Source: Mycobacterium sp. Aquia_213 (GTDB taxonomy: Bacteria; Actinomycetota; Actinomycetes; Mycobacteriales; Mycobacteriaceae). From it: a stretch of DNA of 64,000 bases. The notes under the pieces are model-generated. The model did not search any database, had not been told where the DNA came from, and worked only from the letters and a program-made list of their open reading frames with translations. The DNA lies in NCBI RefSeq assembly GCF_026625985.1, contig NZ_CP113116.1:2356001-2420000 (forward strand), written 5' to 3'. Of this stretch, positions 1 through 8,220 are shown piece after piece; the first letter of the stretch is position 1; the number at the start of each line of letters is the position of its first letter. Position numbers and translations under genes: made by a program.

Positions 1-1186
1 CGTGAGTCGGGGAAGTGACCCGCGACCTGGCTTGATTGGCGGCCCATGTCTGGCCGATGTAGTGCGACGTCGCGCGGAAATAGCGTTGCGCCAGGCCGGT
101 TCGGCCCGCGCTGAGGCAATCGCGCAGGATAAGTGCTTCCAGCGCGGCGATCGTCATGCCCTGGCCGTAGGTCGGGTCGAGGCTGCACAGCGCGTCGCCG
201 ATCACCAGCAGCCCCGCGGGGAATCGGGGCATCTGGTCATAGCGCCGCCAGATCGCCGCGGTGTGCCGATAGGTGACGGCCTCACCGAGGGGCTGGGCAT
301 TGCGCAGCCCCTCGGTGATCGCCGGGGGAAGACACTGCTCGGCTATCGCGAGCATCGAGGCGAAATCGGTTGGCGGATCACCGGCTTCGCAGGGCTGGCC
401 GATCGCCAGCATCCACATGTCGTGCTCGCAGGCGAGCAACAGGCCACCGGGCCCGCCGCCACCCGGGTTGAACAGCACCAGCCGCTGGGCGATGGATCCG
501 TCGGGGATGCTCAACTGTTGGGTCGAGTAGCCCAACCTGGCCTCCGCCCGGTCCTCGGCCGGCCGTTCGAAACCCAGCCGCTCCAGTAACGCCGGGGTGC
601 GGGCCGCGCGACCCGTGGCGTCCACCACCAGATCGGCGTCCAGCGTCGTGAGAAACCCGTTGTAGCGCCTGATGATTCGCACGCCGTTGACGATGTCCGC
701 GGTGGTGACGAGTTCGGCCACGTCGTGCCCGTCGAGGAAAGTCACGTTGGGCAGCGCCTTGACGCGCCGGCGCAGGTGAAACTCCATGAACGGCCGGCTC
801 GCCAGATGAATCGCCAGCGCGGCCGGATCGGCGAATCTGCCCGACGTTTTCATCTCATAGCGCCCGAAGCGCACGTAGAAATTCGACAGCTCACCGTCGT
901 CGACGACGACCGCCCCGGCGCGGGCCAGGTCCTGCAACAGCCCGGGAAATAATTCGTCGAGCACCTGCAGGCCGCGGCTGTGGAAATTATGCACGTGGCG
1001 GCCCTGAGGGATGCCCCTGCGATGGCACGGGTAGTCGGGCAACCTGTCCCGCTCGACCACACTGACTAAGTCGTAGAACTCCGAAAGTACGCGCGCGGCA
1101 AGCAAACCCGCCATTCCGGCGCCCAATACGACCGCGTGCTCGCCGAGCCGGTTCGGCGAGTCGGTGCCGAGCATTGTCGAACCCAT
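1..1186 (-). CDS. FAD-dependent oxidoreductase, 3' end outside the window
   Basis: This is an open frame on the minus strand from an ATG at 1186 to the window edge, so the C-terminus is missing and about 395 codons are visible. The N-terminus has a Rossmann FAD-binding motif (VVLGAGMAGLLAARVL, about residues 18-33). A second FAD motif near residue 300 reads IGDALCSLDPTYGQGM, the GD motif of group A flavoprotein monooxygenases and halogenase-like oxidoreductases. Family knowledge suggests an FAD-dependent hydroxylase or related enzyme. The substrate is unknown. A second in-frame ATG lies at 1174. It is divergent from the PPE gene across a 307-base gap that is relatively AT-rich around 1200-1250. 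Confidence 0.8.
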   Translation of the reverse strand, partial: MGSTMLGTDSPNRLGEHAVVLGAGMAGLLAARVLSEFYDLVSVVERDRLPDYPCHRRGIPQGRHVHNFHSRGLQVLDELFPGLLQDLARAGAVVVDDGELSNFYVRFGRYEMKTSGRFADPAALAIHLASRPFMEFHLRRRVKALPNVTFLDGHDVAELVTTADIVNGVRIIRRYNGFLTTLDADLVVDATGRAARTPALLERLGFERPAEDRAEARLGYSTQQLSIPDGSIAQRLVLFNPGGGGPGGLLLACEHDMWMLAIGQPCEAGDPPTDFASMLAIAEQCLPPAITEGLRNAQPLGEAVTYRHTAAIWRRYDQMPRFPAGLLVIGDALCSLDPTYGQGMTIAALEALILRDCLSAGRTGLAQRYFRATSHYIGQTWAANQARSRVTSPTH

Positions 1187-1449
1187 GCAGCCGTACGCTA
1201 CACGAAAATTAAGAAAAATAAGAGAGTCTTGAGGAAACTTTAAGAAACGTGTCGCGAGCGTGACCTCGCATCCGCGGCTTGGCCCGGGGGAGTCATGCGG
1301 TGGTGACGCCGGTCCGCCAAACGGGCGCGAAGCCGGGTCGTGGCCTGGTGCCCTTCTGCCGGCGCGTGCTGTCACGGAGCGTTTACGTCGATTTGCTGGT
1401 GTCTGAACACCGTCGGCGCTATTCTCTCGCTGTTGAAAAAATATTAAAT

Positions 1450-1468
1450 GGTGGTTGAAATAACCACC
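1450..1468. promoter_or_regulatory. Perfect inverted repeat in the PPE gene leader
   Basis: GGTGGTT and AACCACC (7 bp each) flank a 5-base spacer (gaaat), 25 bases before the PPE start codon at 1494. It could be an operator or a leader hairpin; the sequence alone does not decide. The surrounding gap 1187-1493 shows AT-rich stretches (about 1200-1245 and 1430-1450) but no clear -35/-10 pair and no further gene. Confidence 0.5.
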
Positions 1469-1493
1469 GCCGTCCGCGGAGAGGACTGACGAC

Positions 1494-2711
1494 ATGGACT
1501 TTGCGTTGCTACCTCCAGAGGTCAACTCCGGCCTGATGTATGTCGGCCCCGGGTCGGGGCCGATGCTGGCGGCCGCCGCGGGTTGGGACGCGTTGGCCGC
1601 CCAGCTGGAGTCCACCGCCAGCGGCTACGCCGCCGAGCTGGCCGGATTGACCGGCCACGCATGGTCCGGCCCTTCCTCGCTGTTGATGATGGCCGCGGCC
1701 ACACCATATTTGGAGTGGCTGTCTACTGCCGCTGCGCAGGCCGCGCAGACCGGCGTCCAGGCATACGCAGCGGCCGCGGCCTATGAGACGGCGTTCGCGA
1801 TGACGGTGCCCCCGCCGGTGATCGCGACCAACCGGGCGCAGTTAATCGCGCTGATCGCAACCAATTTCTTTGGGCAGAACACGCCGGCGATCGCGGCCAC
1901 TGAAGCCGAATACATGCAGATGTGGCTGCAGGACGCCACTGCGATGTATGGCTATGCCGCCGCGTGCGAGCCCGCCAGCACCCTGACCCCCTTTGACGAG
2001 CCGCCGCAGACCACCAACTCGACAGGGCAGAACGCCCAGGCTCAGATGGTGGCGCAGGCCACCGACAACGCCACCAGCGCCACACAGCAGCTGTCCTCGG
2101 CCAATGCCGCGATGCAAAACCTCAGCGCCGACACCGTCGGGCCCGTCGCTCCGGGTCAAACTGTGACCGTCGCGCCGGGCGGCGCCATCGACATCGGCAC
2201 CGACACGGGCATGTACGTCAACAGCGGCTCGATCACGATCACAGGGCCCGGCACCAACCTCATCAGCTTTGGCAGCGTAATTGTCAACCCCGGCAGCACA
2301 ATTCACACACTCATCGACTGTTCCGAGGGTGGTGTGCTGATCCCTGGCGGCGTCGACGTCACCGCCGACTCCAGCCCCGTCATCCTCACCCCTGGATCCT
2401 TCCAAGAGGTTCTGGTCACCCTCGTCAATGGCTCCGCCACACTCCCGGTTGTCGGCGCGGAACAGGTCGCCATCCAAACACTCGGGAACACCGCCACCGC
2501 GATCGCCGGCCCCGCCGGCGCGTCCATCACGAATGTCTTCGGCTCCGTCGCCGTCGCTTCGGTGACCCCGATCCCCGGCTCGTCGAGCACGTTGGCGGCC
2601 CCGTTAGGCGGGCTGGCTGCACCAGGCCTGGCGGGTACCGCGGGAATTCAGCCTCAGCTCAACGCGGATGAGCTGTTGGAATGGGCTCAAACCGTTTCCG
2701 GTGCCGGTTAA
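1494..2711 (+). CDS. PPE family protein with an unusual C-terminal domain
   Basis: This 405-residue protein starts at ATG 1494, preceded by GGAGAGGA at good spacing. Residues 1-170 are a typical PPE domain: LLPPEVNS with the Pro-Pro-Glu at 7-9, a WSGPSS turn near 57-62, and the conserved NFFGQNTPAIAATEAEYMQM stretch. Such proteins are helical, pair with PE or Esx partners, and are exported by type VII systems to the cell envelope. No PE partner lies next to it. After a Thr/Gln-rich linker (170-215), residues 216-360 are rich in Gly, Val, Ile, Thr and Asn in short beta-like repeats. They lack the SVP, MPTR and PGRS hallmarks I know. The C-terminus ends in an acidic helix (ADELLEWAQ). Function is unknown. 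Confidence 0.9.
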   Translation: MDFALLPPEVNSGLMYVGPGSGPMLAAAAGWDALAAQLESTASGYAAELAGLTGHAWSGPSSLLMMAAATPYLEWLSTAAAQAAQTGVQAYAAAAAYETAFAMTVPPPVIATNRAQLIALIATNFFGQNTPAIAATEAEYMQMWLQDATAMYGYAAACEPASTLTPFDEPPQTTNSTGQNAQAQMVAQATDNATSATQQLSSANAAMQNLSADTVGPVAPGQTVTVAPGGAIDIGTDTGMYVNSGSITITGPGTNLISFGSVIVNPGSTIHTLIDCSEGGVLIPGGVDVTADSSPVILTPGSFQEVLVTLVNGSATLPVVGAEQVAIQTLGNTATAIAGPAGASITNVFGSVAVASVTPIPGSSSTLAAPLGGLAAPGLAGTAGIQPQLNADELLEWAQTVSGAG

Positions 2712-2864
2712 CAACGCCGCCGCCCGGACGGGCATCCCAGAACTGTTGCCAGGAAGCAGGTTTCGCCGGTGCTGATGGCGGACTGGCTGGCGCCCGGGAT
2801 CGTTGACCGACGCGATGTTGCCGACAAGCGAAGTGCCGCTTAGGATTTCGGCGCGATGCAGCGC

Positions 2865-2984
2865 CTAACCCGCGGCTACCCCGAGGGGTGGTTCCACGCT
2901 GGCCGCGGGAACGCATCCGGTCGCGGCGACGGCGGTGAAGGCGAGGATCGCCGCAACGACGACCTTCGTGGCTAGACGTGACAT
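2865..2984 (-). CDS. Very small lipoprotein-like peptide
   Basis: A 39-codon minus-strand frame starts at ATG 2984 with GGAG five bases upstream; an in-frame ATG at 2999 would add five residues. The product has a basic start (MSRLATK), a hydrophobic stretch (VVVAAILAFTAVAA) and a lipobox-like TGC at residues 22-24, then about 15 residues before the stop. That matches a lipidated mini-protein or the remnant 5' end of a larger lipoprotein gene. It is divergent from the O-methyltransferase, and the TTCAAT/ATTGAA palindrome lies between them. The rest of the gap 2712-3104 holds no other gene I can support. Confidence 0.45.
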   Translation of the reverse strand: MSRLATKVVVAAILAFTAVAATGCVPAASVEPPLGVAAG

Positions 2985-3039
2985 GACGACTCCGTTCATC
3001 CGGCCCCCTGTCAGCACAGTAGCTGACGCAAAGAATTAA

Positions 3040-3055
3040 TTCAATGACAATTGAA
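3040..3055. promoter_or_regulatory. Palindromic operator candidate upstream of the O-methyltransferase
   Basis: TTCAAT-GACA-ATTGAA is a perfect 6-4-6 palindrome, 50 bases before the methyltransferase start and 56 bases before the divergent small lipoprotein frame. The same half-site pattern recurs at 4899-4916, next to the TetR gene start. This suggests one TetR-type repressor controls both loci. Confidence 0.6.
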
Positions 3056-3104
3056 ATATTGTAAGTTTGCGGGCATAGTTCCAATTCGGACAGGTCGATC
3101 GGTC

Positions 3105-4220
3105 ATGCGGCGGGAGCGGTTATTGAGCAAGTTCTTGACGTCTAAGGTTCCGCCGGCGAAGGTCGCGCGCGCCGTTGAGCGGGCCCGCCAGCACCTGTCG
3201 CGGCTGCGCCAACGCTTCGCTCCGCCCCCGGCGGTGATGATGGAATTGATCCTGAATGCCTGGGTGGCTCAGGCGATCGCGACAGCTGCGGATCTTGGCG
3301 TGGCGGACGCTCTGGAAAACGGCCCGCTGTCCGGCGATCAGTTGGCAGACCGGGTCGGTGCCGACCCCGACGCGCTGCGGCGACTCATGCGCGCGTTGAT
3401 CGGCATCGGGATTTTCCGCCAGCGCAGCGACGGGCGCTACGCACTCACCCCGCTCGCGGACACGCTGCGCACCGACGCGCCCGTGTCAATGGCCGGGTTG
3501 GCGCGATGGGTCGGGTCGCCACAGCATCGCGAGCACTGGAGCCACCTGACCGACGCGATCCGGACCGGGGATCCGGTGGTTCCACAGCTTCGTGGCAAAC
3601 CAGCCTTCGAGTATCTGGCTGACGAGGCGGAGCTGGGTGGGATTTTCAACTCCGCCATGACCAGTGTGTCCGAGTTCGCGACCGTGCCCCTGACCGCGGC
3701 CTACGACTTCAGTGCGTTCGGCACGATCGTCGATGTCGGTGGGGGACACGGTCGGCTGTTGGCGGCGATCCTGGACACGGCTCCGAATTCGCGCGGCGTG
3801 CTGTTCGATCTTCCTGAGGTCGTGGCGGGCGCACCGGAGTTGTTGCGCAAGTACGCGGTCGACGACCGCGTCCGGATCGAGGAGGGCTCGTTCTTCGATT
3901 CCGCCCCGGAGGGCGGCGACGCGTATGTGCTCAAGAACGTCATCCACGACTGGCCCGAGGAAGACGCGGTCCGCATCCTGACGAACATCCGCACCGCAGC
4001 CCGCACCGGCGCGCGACTATTGTTGTGCGAGTTCGTCATTCCCGACCACGACCGCGACTTCCACGGCAAGTGGGTGGACCTCGAGATGCTGGTCGTCGCG
4101 GGCGCGCGCGAACGCACCGCGGACGAGTATGGCGAGTTGTTCGACCAAGCCGGTTTTCGGTTGAACCGCGTCGTCGACACCGTGTCGCCGCTCAGCGTCA
4201 TCGAGGCGACCGCGGTGTAG
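3105..4220 (+). CDS. SAM-dependent O-methyltransferase (methyltransferase family 2)
   Basis: This 371-residue protein belongs to the hydroxyneurosterone/plant-type O-methyltransferase family. It has an N-terminal winged-helix dimerisation domain (about 35-110), a glycine-rich SAM loop (DVGGGHGRLL, near 208-217), and LKNVIHDWPEEDA with a His at about 281 in the catalytic-base position. ATG 3105 was chosen because the upstream TTG at 3051 overlaps the operator palindrome. The substrate cannot be read from the sequence; relatives methylate small phenolic or polyketide hydroxyls. The TetR gene converges on it from the other side, with 27 bases between the stop codons, and a shared palindrome links their control. 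Confidence 0.85.
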   Translation: MRRERLLSKFLTSKVPPAKVARAVERARQHLSRLRQRFAPPPAVMMELILNAWVAQAIATAADLGVADALENGPLSGDQLADRVGADPDALRRLMRALIGIGIFRQRSDGRYALTPLADTLRTDAPVSMAGLARWVGSPQHREHWSHLTDAIRTGDPVVPQLRGKPAFEYLADEAELGGIFNSAMTSVSEFATVPLTAAYDFSAFGTIVDVGGGHGRLLAAILDTAPNSRGVLFDLPEVVAGAPELLRKYAVDDRVRIEEGSFFDSAPEGGDAYVLKNVIHDWPEEDAVRILTNIRTAARTGARLLLCEFVIPDHDRDFHGKWVDLEMLVVAGARERTADEYGELFDQAGFRLNRVVDTVSPLSVIEATAV

Positions 4221-4247
4221 CCGAGGCTATTTCGTTGTCTTGCAGGG

Positions 4248-4883
4248 TTATTGCGACGGCAGGTCCAGCCCCAACTCCTCGGCGGGGGCAGTCAGGAACC
4301 GGTGCACTGCCGGCCCCACCAACCTGACCACCTCGTCGACCGTGAGCGACGACAGCGGCGGCACACCCATGATGTACCGCAGCATCGCGATGCCGACGAG
4401 GTTGGTCGCGGCCAGCATCGCGCGTAGTCGCGCTTCCTCCCCGCCACCCAGAACGCTGGATACCGCCGCGAGGAGGTAGTCATGCACGAAACCGCGAAAC
4501 GCGTCCTTGGCATCGCTGTTCGACGTCGCCGACTGCACCATCGAGGTCATGCTTGCTGCCGTATCGGGGTGCTCCCAGATCCCGAGGTAGGCCCGCACGA
4601 TGCGGCAGCCCAAGTCATCGTCCTTCTCGGCGAGCGCTGTTGTCAGCAACTCGGACGGCAGCACCAACTTCATCGATTCGCGAAACAGTGCCGCCTTCGA
4701 GCCGAAGAGATAGAGGATCATCGACGGATCTACTCGCGCATCATCGGCAATCGCCCGCAGCGGCGTCTTGTCATAGCCGTGCATAGCGAACTGCCGCTTT
4801 GCCGCGCGCAGGACCGCGTCGCGCGATACCGGCTCGCCTTGGCGTCTGCCCCGCCGCTTTATCGTTTTCCCAGGTGACGGCAC
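4248..4883 (-). CDS. TetR family transcriptional regulator
   Basis: This 211-residue protein has an N-terminal helix-turn-helix: RDAVLRAAKRQFAMHGYDKT followed by IADDARVDPSMILYLFGSKAALF, the classic TetR recognition region with Leu-Tyr-Phe-x-Ser-Lys. The C-terminal ligand-binding part (about 80-205) is helical and not diagnostic. It starts at GTG 4883 without an obvious ribosome binding site. The palindrome at 4899-4916 sits only 16 bases upstream, so self-repression is likely. The basic leader (KTIKRRGRRQG) before the HTH is common in mycobacterial TetR proteins. Confidence 0.88.
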   Translation of the reverse strand: MPSPGKTIKRRGRRQGEPVSRDAVLRAAKRQFAMHGYDKTPLRAIADDARVDPSMILYLFGSKAALFRESMKLVLPSELLTTALAEKDDDLGCRIVRAYLGIWEHPDTAASMTSMVQSATSNSDAKDAFRGFVHDYLLAAVSSVLGGGEEARLRAMLAATNLVGIAMLRYIMGVPPLSSLTVDEVVRLVGPAVHRFLTAPAEELGLDLPSQ

Positions 4884-4898
4884 GGGCGAACCATATCA

Positions 4899-4916
4899 TT
4901 TCAACCAGTATTGAAA
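4899..4916. promoter_or_regulatory. Palindromic operator candidate at the TetR gene
   Basis: TTTCAAC-CAGT-ATTGAAA is an imperfect palindrome (TTTCAA/TTGAAA arms). It lies directly upstream of the TetR start and matches the half-sites and 4-base spacer of the palindrome at 3040-3055 upstream of the O-methyltransferase. Confidence 0.6.
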
Positions 4917-4949
4917 AGGGATCTGGCGGCTGGCGGAGTCGCCGGTCCG

Positions 4950-6188
4950 TTACAGCAGGCCGGTCAGATTACTGCCGATCGTCCAGCCCGCCGTCGCGGC
5001 CAGGCCGGCCAGCGCCAGCACCAGCGCCACCCAGATCAGCACCATGCGCCGGCTTTGTTGACGCGCGAGGGCGAATTCGCTGATCGCGATACCGGCGAAT
5101 TCGCCTGAGTCAGGCTGGTATTCGAATTCCTCGTCGGGTTCGGGGCCGGCCTGGGCGTTCGGTTCGGGCTCCGGCCAGTCGCCGGGGTCGCGCGTCAACT
5201 CACGGGTGGGCTGATGCACCGGAGGCCGGGCCGGCGGTGGCGGCGCCGCGGGCCGCCGCTCACTGATCCGGCTGTGGTGCAGCGCCGCCGACCGGTGCTG
5301 GGCCGAGTTGCTCGGCGCCGGCACCCGGAAGTCGGGCAGGTTCAGCTCCTCGGCGATCGCCTCCACGTCGGCGAGCATCTCGATCGCGTCGGCGTACCGC
5401 TCGGCGGGATCGCGGGCCGTCGCGCACGCCACGAAATCGTCGAATTGGCTGGGCACACCCTCGATCACGCCGCCGGGACGCGGCACGTCGTGGTCCAGGC
5501 GCTGGTAGGCGACCGACAGCGGGGAGTCGCCGGTGAACGGTGCTACGCCGGTGAGCAGCTCGTAGGTGAGGATCCCGGCGGAGTAGACGTCGCTGCGCGG
5601 GCCGGCGTTGCCGTCGCGCACCTGCTCGGGCGACAGATAGGCCGCGGTGCCCAAAATGACACTGGTCGAGGTGATTCCGGCGGCCGCAACCGCACGCACC
5701 AACCCGAAATCGGCGATTTTGACGTCGCCGTCATCGGAGATCAGCACGTTCTCGGGTTTGACGTCGCGATGCACCAGCCCGGCACGATGTGCGGCGGCCA
5801 GGCCACCCAGCAGCGGGCGCAGCACCGCGACCACGGCATGGGGCGGCATCGGGCCGCGTTCGGCCAGCAGCTCACGCAGGGTGCCGCCCTCGATGAGCTC
5901 CATCACCAGAAACGGGTGCCGCGCGTCCATGCCCTGGTCGTAGACGGCGACCAGCCCCGGGTGCTTCAGCCGGGCCACCGTGCGGGCCTCGAGCTGAAAG
6001 CGGGTCAGGAACTGGCTGTCGCCGGCATAGCGCGAATCCATCACCTTCAATGCGACCGGGCGGTCGAGCCGGAGATCGAGGCCGCGGTACACCGTCGAAG
6101 TGCCGCCGCTGGCGATCTTGCCCTGGACCAGGTAGCGGCCATCCAGCAACGTGCTGTCCAACGGGTCGCCGGTGCCGGGTCTGGTCAC
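4950..6188 (-). CDS. pknL: Membrane serine/threonine protein kinase PknL
   Basis: This 412-residue Hanks-type kinase closely matches M. tuberculosis PknL. The glycine loop is near 26-33, the ATP lysine is Lys48 (VALKVMD), the catalytic loop is HRDVKPEN with Asp142, and the metal ligand is Asp160 in DFG. Activation-loop Thr173 and Thr175 are kept. A Pro-rich and acidic linker (about 320-380) leads to one transmembrane helix near the C-terminus (MVLIWVALVLALAGLAA) with almost no extracellular part. GTG 6188 aligns with the M. tuberculosis start; a TACGAT -10-like hexamer lies five bases upstream, so the mRNA may be leaderless. The gene is divergent from its known substrate gene, the Rv2175c homologue. 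Confidence 0.95.
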   Translation of the reverse strand: MTRPGTGDPLDSTLLDGRYLVQGKIASGGTSTVYRGLDLRLDRPVALKVMDSRYAGDSQFLTRFQLEARTVARLKHPGLVAVYDQGMDARHPFLVMELIEGGTLRELLAERGPMPPHAVVAVLRPLLGGLAAAHRAGLVHRDVKPENVLISDDGDVKIADFGLVRAVAAAGITSTSVILGTAAYLSPEQVRDGNAGPRSDVYSAGILTYELLTGVAPFTGDSPLSVAYQRLDHDVPRPGGVIEGVPSQFDDFVACATARDPAERYADAIEMLADVEAIAEELNLPDFRVPAPSNSAQHRSAALHHSRISERRPAAPPPPARPPVHQPTRELTRDPGDWPEPEPNAQAGPEPDEEFEYQPDSGEFAGIAISEFALARQQSRRMVLIWVALVLALAGLAATAGWTIGSNLTGLL

Positions 6189-6267
6189 CGGGCCATCGTA
6201 GGTGCGGGTCGGCGATTGGCGAGGAGAACATCCGCTCAACGCGCCTCCGCACCCGGCTACCACCGCC

Positions 6268-6273
6268 TACACT
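6268..6273 (+). promoter_or_regulatory. -10 element for leaderless transcription of the Rv2175c homologue
   Basis: TACACT fits the mycobacterial TANNNT -10 consensus and ends six bases before GTG 6280, so transcription would begin at the start codon. Confidence 0.55.
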
Positions 6274-6279
6274 TGCGCC

Positions 6280-6684
6280 GTGGGCAGTATTCCGGCCGGC
6301 GACGATGTTTTGGATCCCGACGAGCCAACCTACGACCTGCCCCGGGTCGCCGAGTTGCTCGGCGTGCCGGTGAGCAAGGTGCAGCAGCAGCTGCGAGAGG
6401 GTCACCTACTTGCGGTGCGTCGCGCCGGGGGTGTGGTGATACCGCAGGTCTTCTTCACCAATACCGGTGAGGTCGTCAAAAGTCTGCCGGGGTTGCTGAC
6501 CATCCTGCACGACGGCGGCTATCACGAAACCGAGATCGTGCGCTGGCTGTTCACCCCCGATGCGTCGCTGACGGTGACGCGCGACGGTAGCCGTGATGCG
6601 CTCAACAACGCTCGTCCGGTCGACGCGTTGCACGCCCACCAGGCCCGCGAGGTGGTACGCCGGGCCCAGGCCATGGCGTACTAA
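6280..6684 (+). CDS. DNA-binding regulatory protein, Rv2175c homologue (PknL substrate)
   Basis: This 134-residue protein matches M. tuberculosis Rv2175c, a winged helix-turn-helix DNA-binding protein phosphorylated by PknL. The HTH covers about residues 18-45 (LPRVAELLGVPVSKVQQQL), followed by the conserved GGVVIPQVFF and LLTILHDGGY. I chose GTG 6280 because a TACACT box sits six bases upstream. The frame is open further upstream, but that start would lie 5' of the predicted transcription start. The protein begins VGSIPAGDD and so lacks the short N-terminal tail annotated in M. tuberculosis, where the PknL phosphosite Thr9 lies. Its stop overlaps that of mptA by four bases, tail to tail. Confidence 0.9.
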   Translation: MGSIPAGDDVLDPDEPTYDLPRVAELLGVPVSKVQQQLREGHLLAVRRAGGVVIPQVFFTNTGEVVKSLPGLLTILHDGGYHETEIVRWLFTPDASLTVTRDGSRDALNNARPVDALHAHQAREVVRRAQAMAY

Positions 6685-8216
6685 GCGGCGAGCGGTTCTT
6701 CGGTCTGCTCGGCCCGCGCTTCCGGGGTCCGGTACAGCACCCGCCAGGCGATCAGCGCGGCCACGGTGGCCATCGAAAAGTGCAGCCAGGAATACATGCC
6801 GTGCGATCCATCGGGCTTGAAGATCACCATGGCCCAGGTCGAGAGCCCGCCGATCACGGCGATCGCCCGTCGCGACTGGGCCAGCGGCGAAGCCACCGCC
6901 AGCGGCCAGGAGTAGTACCACGGCAGGGCGGCCGGCACGAACAGCACCACGATCAGCATCGACCACGCCAAGCCGGTCAGCGCGCCCCGATCGTCGCGCC
7001 GGTACCGCCACCACAACAGCGGCAGTGACACCGCGATGATCGCGATGCCGATCAAGCGGGTGATCCGCAGCGTGGCGTAGAAGTTAACGGGGACAAAGCC
7101 GTTGAATACCCAGTGGATGACGTTCGCGGCCGCGGTCGGCACGGTCAGCCAGTTGATGATCTTCACCGATCCGGCCAGCGCGGTCAGCCACCCCAGGCCG
7201 ACGCCGGCCGCCACGGACAAGACGCCGAACACCGCGACGAAGATCAGCAGGCCCATCGCGGTGGCCGCCGCGAATGCCCGCAACGGCCGCCATCCGCGCT
7301 GGTCACGCAGATGGCGCATCCACACCCAGACCAGAAACGGCAACGCGAGTGCGGCGGTGGCTTTGACCGCGACCGCGATCGTCACCAGGGTGATGCCCAG
7401 GGCATGGCGGCGTGCGAAGGTCAGTGCGATCCCGGCGGTCATCAGACCCACCATCAGCATCTCGTTGTGCACCCCGCCCATCAGGTGGATCAGCACCAGC
7501 GGGTTGAGCACACAGATCCACAACGCGGTCGCGCCGCTGGTGCCGATGTGGTGGGCCAGTCGGGGAGCGGCCCAGATCAACAGCGCCAGCCCGGGCAGCA
7601 TGCACAACCGCAGCAGCATGGTCCCGGCGATCACATGATTGCCGACCAGCACCGTGACGAGCTTGGCGATGAGAATGAACACCGGACCATATGGCGCGGT
7701 GGTGATCGTCCAAATGGGGCTTACGTTGTCCAGCAACACATTCGGGTTCGCCACCGGGCCGACCGCGTAGGGGTCGAAGCCGTCGCGCAGCAGCGCGCCC
7801 TGGGCCAGATAGGAATACGTGTCGCGGCTGAACACCGGCACCGACAGCAGCAGCGGCGCCAACCAAAAGCCGGTGGTGGCGCGCATCATGAACTCGGTGG
7901 TTTCACCGGCAATGACGCGGCGGCCCAGCCCCAGCCACGCGATCAGCATCAGCGCGACGCCCGTCCACAACAGAATCGACGACAGCACCAGCCCGTGGCC
8001 AAAACGCAGCCAGGACATGTCGATCGACTCCAGCAAGGGGTCGTGCGGCTTGGTGCTTCCCGCCCCCAGGCCGCCGGCGGTGATCAGCACCGAACCCAGG
8101 AAGCCCAACTTCGCGGGGCGGGCCTGCGGCGCGGCGGCGAACGCCTTTAGCTCCGAAAATCGCTGGCCAACAGATCGTTTCGCTGTCGGCAGGCCGGTTT
8201 CGATCGACGCGTTCAT
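6681..8216 (-). CDS. mptA: Alpha-(1->6)-mannopyranosyltransferase MptA
   Basis: This 511-residue polytopic membrane protein matches M. tuberculosis MptA (Rv2174), a GT-C glycosyltransferase that uses polyprenyl-phosphomannose to extend the alpha-1,6-mannan backbone of lipomannan and lipoarabinomannan on the outer side of the membrane. About a dozen hydrophobic segments are visible. The GT-C signature with the catalytic acidic residue is in the first extracytoplasmic loop (VFSRDTYSYLAQGALLRDG), and the conserved C-terminal PAALPWYYSWPLAVA motif is kept. ATG 8216 starts it four bases after the idsA2 stop (8221), so the two genes form an operon. Confidence 0.95.
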   Translation of the reverse strand: MNASIETGLPTAKRSVGQRFSELKAFAAAPQARPAKLGFLGSVLITAGGLGAGSTKPHDPLLESIDMSWLRFGHGLVLSSILLWTGVALMLIAWLGLGRRVIAGETTEFMMRATTGFWLAPLLLSVPVFSRDTYSYLAQGALLRDGFDPYAVGPVANPNVLLDNVSPIWTITTAPYGPVFILIAKLVTVLVGNHVIAGTMLLRLCMLPGLALLIWAAPRLAHHIGTSGATALWICVLNPLVLIHLMGGVHNEMLMVGLMTAGIALTFARRHALGITLVTIAVAVKATAALALPFLVWVWMRHLRDQRGWRPLRAFAAATAMGLLIFVAVFGVLSVAAGVGLGWLTALAGSVKIINWLTVPTAAANVIHWVFNGFVPVNFYATLRITRLIGIAIIAVSLPLLWWRYRRDDRGALTGLAWSMLIVVLFVPAALPWYYSWPLAVASPLAQSRRAIAVIGGLSTWAMVIFKPDGSHGMYSWLHFSMATVAALIAWRVLYRTPEARAEQTEEPLAA

Positions 8217-8220
8217 CGAC

